Origin: an uncultured Sutterella sp.
GTDB taxonomy: Bacteria; Pseudomonadota; Gammaproteobacteria; Burkholderiales; Burkholderiaceae_F
Assembly: GCA_900538905.1 (NCBI GenBank)
Contig: UPZS01000045.1
Span: 1 to 16,940 of the forward strand
DNA length: 16,940 nt
Direction: 5' to 3'
Shown here: piece by piece, positions 13,780 to 16,940 of the stretch
How the letters are laid out: each line of letters opens with the position of its first letter
Position numbering within the stretch: the first letter of the stretch is position 1
Made by a program: the position numbers and the translations under genes
The notes under the pieces: generated by a model
What the model was told of the DNA's origin: nothing
Database searches by the model: none
The model's input: only the letters and a program-made list of their open reading frames with translations

Positions 13780-15114
13780 TTAGAACACTGCGCAAGCAGC
13801 AAAGCCGAGTACCACGGAGAACACGATGGCGAGCACGCCAGGCAGGAAGAAGGCGTGGTTGAACACCCACTTGCCGATACGGGTCGTACCCGTGTCGTCC
13901 ATCTGCACGGCACCCAGAAGCGTCGGGTAGGTCGGCAAAACGAACAGCGCGGACACGGCGGCGAAGGAAGCAACCAGCATGTAGGAGTCGCCCGGGTTGC
14001 TGGCGGAAATACCGAGAGCAGCAACGACAGCAGGCGTAATGGCCTTAGCGGTAGCAGCCTGAGAGTACAGGAGCATAGCAGCAAAGAAGTACACCACAGC
14101 GAGCAGAGCCGGATACTGGGCAACGGTCGCGGCAGAGAATTCCTTGATTTCGGCAGAGTGACCGGACACGAACGTGTCGCCAAGCCAAGCAACGCCGAGC
14201 ACGCAAACGATAGCCACCATACCGGACTTGAACACGGACGTGGAAGCAACGTTACCAACGTCAATCTTGCAAGCCATAGTGATACCGCAACCAACCAGAA
14301 GCATCAAGCTCATGATAGCAGCGTCACGGCCGACAACCACGTTCTTGATGATGCCAACAGCCGGCGAAATAGCGGAAGCATAGAGAACCACGCAGAGAAC
14401 GCCGATCAGGAAGATACCGACGGAGAGCTTGGCACCGGGCTTGAGGTTGTAGGTGCGAGCACCTTCAGGAGCCTTCACGAGACCCTTAGCCAGACGATCC
14501 TTGTAGACAGGGTCGCTGTCGAGGTCGAGGTTCTGAATCATGGTCATCACGAAAGCGGTGAGCATGCAGCCGATGAAGGTCGTCACAATCCAGATACCCA
14601 GCAAGGCGGGATAAGACCAGCCGAACGGTTCCAGAACACCGGTCATGTAAATCACAGCAGCCGACACCGGAGAAGCCGTAATGGCGATCTGGGAAGAAAC
14701 CACAGCGATAGACAGCGGGCAAACAGGACGAATCTTCTGTTCCTTAGCGACTTCAACGATAACCGGGATCATCGAGAAGGCGGTGTGGCCGGTACCGGCG
14801 AAAATCGTCAGCACATAGGTCACAACAGGAGCCAGATAGTTGATGTACTTGGGATTGGAACGAAGGATACGTTCAGCAATCTGGACGAGGTAATCAAGAC
14901 CACCGGCGAGCTGCATTGCGGAAATAGCAGCGATCACGGAGGTGATGATCAAGATCACGTCCCAGGGAATGTTACCCGGCTTCATGCCGAGGCACAAACC
15001 CAAAACCAGCACACCGGCGCCGCCGGCGTAGCCGATACCGATGCCGCCAAGGCGAACACCGATGAAAATCGCACCGAGAAGTACGATTATCTGAAGAATA
15101 AGCATGATATCCAC
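13780..15114 (-). CDS. dcuA: Anaerobic C4-dicarboxylate transporter, DcuA type
   Basis: The 444-residue integral membrane protein belongs to the DcuA/DcuB family, which exchanges fumarate, malate, aspartate and succinate during anaerobic growth. Many stretches fit DcuA better than DcuB: AISAMQLAGGLDYLV (63-77), the NPKYINYLAPVVTYVLTIFAGTG region (87-109), SQIAITASPVSAAVIYM (141-157), SQAATAKA and, near the end, LPTYPTL followed by AVQMDDTGTTRIGK. Hydrophobic spans fill most of the length. The GTG start has GGAG 5 nt upstream; an internal ATG three codons on matches the E. coli N-terminus and is a real alternative. It lies 144 bases downstream of aspA on the same strand, so uptake and deamination of aspartate are probably co-expressed. 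Confidence 0.95.
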   Translation of the reverse strand: MDIMLILQIIVLLGAIFIGVRLGGIGIGYAGGAGVLVLGLCLGMKPGNIPWDVILIITSVIAAISAMQLAGGLDYLVQIAERILRSNPKYINYLAPVVTYVLTIFAGTGHTAFSMIPVIVEVAKEQKIRPVCPLSIAVVSSQIAITASPVSAAVIYMTGVLEPFGWSYPALLGIWIVTTFIGCMLTAFVMTMIQNLDLDSDPVYKDRLAKGLVKAPEGARTYNLKPGAKLSVGIFLIGVLCVVLYASAISPAVGIIKNVVVGRDAAIMSLMLLVGCGITMACKIDVGNVASTSVFKSGMVAIVCVLGVAWLGDTFVSGHSAEIKEFSAATVAQYPALLAVVYFFAAMLLYSQAATAKAITPAVVAALGISASNPGDSYMLVASFAAVSALFVLPTYPTLLGAVQMDDTGTTRIGKWVFNHAFFLPGVLAIVFSVVLGFAACAVF

Positions 15115-15128
15115 GACATCTCCAAAGG

Positions 15129-15140
15129 GTTGTTAACAAC
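15129..15140. repeat. 12-bp palindrome just before dcuA
   Basis: GTTGTTAACAAC is a perfect palindrome, extended outward by CAAAG/CTTTG with a two-base bulge. It sits directly upstream of the dcuA Shine-Dalgarno. It could be an operator or an RNA stem that hides the ribosome-binding site. Function is unknown. Confidence 0.4.
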
Positions 15141-15156
15141 TTTGTTTTATTTATGC

Positions 15157-15195
15157 TACAGAGCAGCTCGCAACGAAAGTCACGGCCGCTCTGCA
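15157..15195 (-). other. Hairpin in the aspA–dcuA intergenic space
   Basis: On the minus strand TGCAGAGCGGC pairs with GCTGCTCTGTA (11 bp with two G·U) around a 17-nt loop. No T-tract follows, so it is more likely an mRNA processing or stability element than a terminator. A second stem, GGCGG/CCGCC, lies between it and the aspA stop. Such structures could set different aspA and dcuA levels. Confidence 0.45.
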
Positions 15196-15258
15196 GTTTC
15201 AGATCTCTTGAGGCGGATTCCGGAGACCGCCCCAAGGATTCCCGTAGTTCCGATCAGG

Positions 15259-16659
15259 TTACTGAACGAACTTCGGTGCAATCAGGTTCTGCAGATTGAA
15301 CGTGGCATCCCACTCTTCCTGAGTAAGAAGCTTGCGTTCTTCCACAACAACCTGGTGCAGAGACTTGCCCGTGTGATAGCACTCGTGTGCCATTTCAGAG
15401 CAAACCTTGTAGCCGAGATGCGGCTTCAAGAGGGTGACGATACCGCAAGAGTTCATAACCATCTGAGCGGTACGTTCGGCATTGGCGGTAATACCATCAA
15501 TGCACTTCGTGCGCAGGGCGTTGCAAGCGTTGGTGAGCACGCGCATCTGCATGAACAGAGCAAACGTGATCACAGGTTCCATAACGTTGAGTTCGAGCTG
15601 GCCGGCGGAAGCGGCAAGCATCACCGTGGTGTCGAGGCCGATAGCCAGGAAGCTGGCCTGGTTCGTCACTTCGGGGATAACCGGGTTAACCTTACCCGGC
15701 ATGATGGAGGAACCCGGCTGCAACTGCGGCAGGTTCAGTTCGGCGAGGCCGCAACGCGGACCAGAGGCGAGCAGACGGATGTCGTTGCAAACCTTGGTGA
15801 GCTTGACAGCGAGGCTCTTCATAGCGCTGGACAGAGCTACATAAGAACCGCAGTCACTCGTGCAAGCAATCAGGTCTTCGCTGTTCTTGAAGTCGATGCC
15901 AGTCAGCTCAGCAAGCTTGGCGGAAGCCTTTGCCGGATAATCCGGATGCGAGGTCACGCAGGTACCGATAGCGGTAGCACCGAGGTTGATCGTCTTCAGG
16001 TGTTCCTGAGCTTCGCGAATTACCTTGAGTTCGTCCTGAATGGTGAAGCCCCAGCCATGGAATTCCTGACCGAGAGTCATCGGAACAGCGTCCTGGAGGT
16101 GGGTACGGCCCATCTTGAGCACGCCCTTGAATTCTTCGGACTTCTTGAAGAATGCATTGACCAGATCTTCAACAGCCTTGAGCAGCACGTTGCTACGCAG
16201 CAGGAACATCAGGTGAAGAGCCGTCGGATAGGTGTCGTTCGTGGACTGACCAAAATTAGCGTGATCGTTCGGGGAAACACGCTTGGAGTCGCCCTTCACC
16301 GTACCGAGCTTTTCGCAAGCCAGGTTGCAGATCACTTCGTTGACGTTCATGTTCGTCGAAGTGCCAGCACCACCCTGCAGCCAATCGGTCACAAACTGAT
16401 CCTGATACTTACCAGCGATCAATTCGTCGCAGGCCCACACGAGAGCGTCAGCAACATCAGCCGGGATCGTGCCGAGTTCCTTGTTGGTCAGAGCGGCAGC
16501 CTTCTTCACATACGCATAGGCGATCAGGAAGAACGGCTCCATGTTGTTCGACATTTCCGTGATGTGGAAGTTTTCCTTGCCACGCAGCGTCTGAACGCCA
16601 TAGTAGCAATCGTCAGGAATTTCGAGCTGACCAAGGAAGTCACTTTCAAAGCGAGACAT
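15259..16659 (-). CDS. aspA: Aspartate ammonia-lyase (aspartase)
   Basis: The 466-residue cytoplasmic enzyme converts L-aspartate to fumarate and ammonia. The fumarase/aspartase superfamily signature GSSIMPGKVNP is at 316-326, with the catalytic Ser318 on its mobile loop. Other conserved blocks are GGAGTSTNMNVNE (96-108), NDHANFGQSTND (131-142), GRTHLQDAVPMTLGQE (184-199) and TSDCGSYV (267-274). NLGATAIGT (225-233) and the close overall match to AspA favour aspartase over class II fumarase. The start has GAGGAG 9 nt upstream. It is transcribed with dcuA downstream, giving an aspartate-to-fumarate route for anaerobic respiration. Upstream lie a promoter candidate, a CRP-like site and a structured leader. 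Confidence 0.96.
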   Translation of the reverse strand: MSRFESDFLGQLEIPDDCYYGVQTLRGKENFHITEMSNNMEPFFLIAYAYVKKAAALTNKELGTIPADVADALVWACDELIAGKYQDQFVTDWLQGGAGTSTNMNVNEVICNLACEKLGTVKGDSKRVSPNDHANFGQSTNDTYPTALHLMFLLRSNVLLKAVEDLVNAFFKKSEEFKGVLKMGRTHLQDAVPMTLGQEFHGWGFTIQDELKVIREAQEHLKTINLGATAIGTCVTSHPDYPAKASAKLAELTGIDFKNSEDLIACTSDCGSYVALSSAMKSLAVKLTKVCNDIRLLASGPRCGLAELNLPQLQPGSSIMPGKVNPVIPEVTNQASFLAIGLDTTVMLAASAGQLELNVMEPVITFALFMQMRVLTNACNALRTKCIDGITANAERTAQMVMNSCGIVTLLKPHLGYKVCSEMAHECYHTGKSLHQVVVEERKLLTQEEWDATFNLQNLIAPKFVQ

Positions 16660-16689
16660 TTAAATTTGCTCCTCAATTTATCGAGTTGT

Positions 16690-16709
16690 TCACGACCGGT
16701 CTGTCGTGA
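16690..16709 (-). other. Hairpin close to the aspA ribosome-binding site
   Basis: TCACGAC and GTCGTGA form a perfect 7-bp stem with a 6-nt loop, about 20 bases upstream of the GAGGAG that precedes aspA. No T-tract is present. It may influence translation or stability of the mRNA. Confidence 0.45.
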
Positions 16710-16736
16710 GTTCGACCGGGCGTGAAATTTTTCAAC

Positions 16737-16781
16737 CTTCTCTGTTCCATGCCCCTTGGGCAAGTGGTCTGAACAGCGAAG
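16737..16781 (-). other. Large hairpin in the aspA leader
   Basis: CTTC-x-CTGTTC pairs with GAACAG-x-GAAG (10 pairs, one mismatch), and inside it TGCCC pairs with GGGCA around a three-base loop. If the promoter candidate at 16841-16868 is correct, this structure lies in the transcribed leader of about 175 nt. No known riboswitch class was recognised. Confidence 0.45.
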
Positions 16782-16840
16782 CGTTCGAAACAGATCCGTG
16801 GAACCCTCCATAAGGCAGGCACCAATTTTCTGTGAGGTAG

Positions 16841-16868
16841 ATAATACGCCTTAGTTTCGAAATGGGAA
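16841..16868 (-). promoter_or_regulatory. aspA: Candidate promoter for aspA–dcuA
   Basis: On the minus strand TTCCCA (-35, 4 of 6 matches) and TATTAT (-10, 5 of 6) are separated by 16 bp. Transcription would start near 16834, giving a leader of about 175 nt. Confidence 0.42.
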
Positions 16869-16899
16869 CATGCTTTTGTCGGTTTTCGAAGCCCCTACC

Positions 16900-16913
16900 G
16901 TGAACGTTCTCAC
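16900..16913. promoter_or_regulatory. CRP-like palindromic site upstream of aspA
   Basis: GTGA-N6-TCAC (GTGAACGTTCTCAC) matches the core of the CRP family operator, although the outer T/A of TGTGA/TCACA are absent. Its centre is about 72 bases upstream of the inferred start site, close to a spacing used by CRP-type activators. The E. coli aspA gene is CRP-activated; the regulator in this organism is inference. Confidence 0.42.
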
Positions 16914-16940
16914 CTACAACATTTCACTTAGATAGCGTAT

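Noticed and set aside
13855..16725. A 956-codon open frame on the plus strand, antisense to dcuA and aspA
   Set aside because: It mirrors two certain genes and their intergenic gap, and its translation is rich in His, Arg, Asp and Gly with no domain-like pattern. Strong codon bias in dcuA and aspA avoids the triplets that would create antisense stops.

Overview
The window looks like chromosomal core sequence from a betaproteobacterium, most likely an anaerobic or microaerophilic gut-type member of Burkholderiales (Sutterellaceae such as Sutterella or Parasutterella). This rests on protein flavour, on the folC–SPOR–cvpA–purF order shared by beta- and gammaproteobacteria, and on the pairing of aspartase with a DcuA-type C4-dicarboxylate carrier, which suits an amino-acid/fumarate lifestyle. 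The genus is an inference; no marker gene such as 16S rRNA is present. I saw no insertion sequence, phage gene, CRISPR array, tRNA or rRNA.

Left part (1–2700, minus strand): a secreted alpha/beta-hydrolase-like protein lies downstream of the etfB-etfA operon (electron transfer flavoprotein), separated from it by a strong intrinsic terminator. A good -10 box and a hairpin leader precede etfB.

Middle left (2700–7720, plus strand): a possible 48-residue membrane peptide; a long gene-poor leader with hairpins; fhs (formate–tetrahydrofolate ligase) with tandem terminator hairpins; a HipA-family kinase without a HipB partner; and an FMN-dependent NAD(P)H oxidoreductase of the azoreductase/flavodoxin-2 type. 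The last two genes each have an operator-like inverted repeat just upstream. This block ends in a convergent junction with two separate, oppositely directed terminators.

Right part (7724–16940, minus strand): in transcription order aspA, dcuA, [terminator], a site-2-protease-like M50 membrane protein, a small SAM methyltransferase, folC, a SPOR-domain membrane protein (DedD-like), cvpA and purF. aspA and dcuA form a functional pair: dicarboxylates are exchanged at the membrane and aspartate is deaminated to fumarate for anaerobic respiration. aspA has a promoter candidate, a CRP-like palindrome at a plausible activation distance, and a structured leader of about 175 nt. fhs, folC and purF touch folate one-carbon and purine metabolism, but they are not one operon.

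Most of the window is ordinary housekeeping sequence. The parts worth a second look are the non-coding leaders (before fhs, aspA and the oxidoreductase), the small membrane ORF, and the solitary HipA kinase with its palindrome. I found no convincing evidence of a wholly new multi-gene system.
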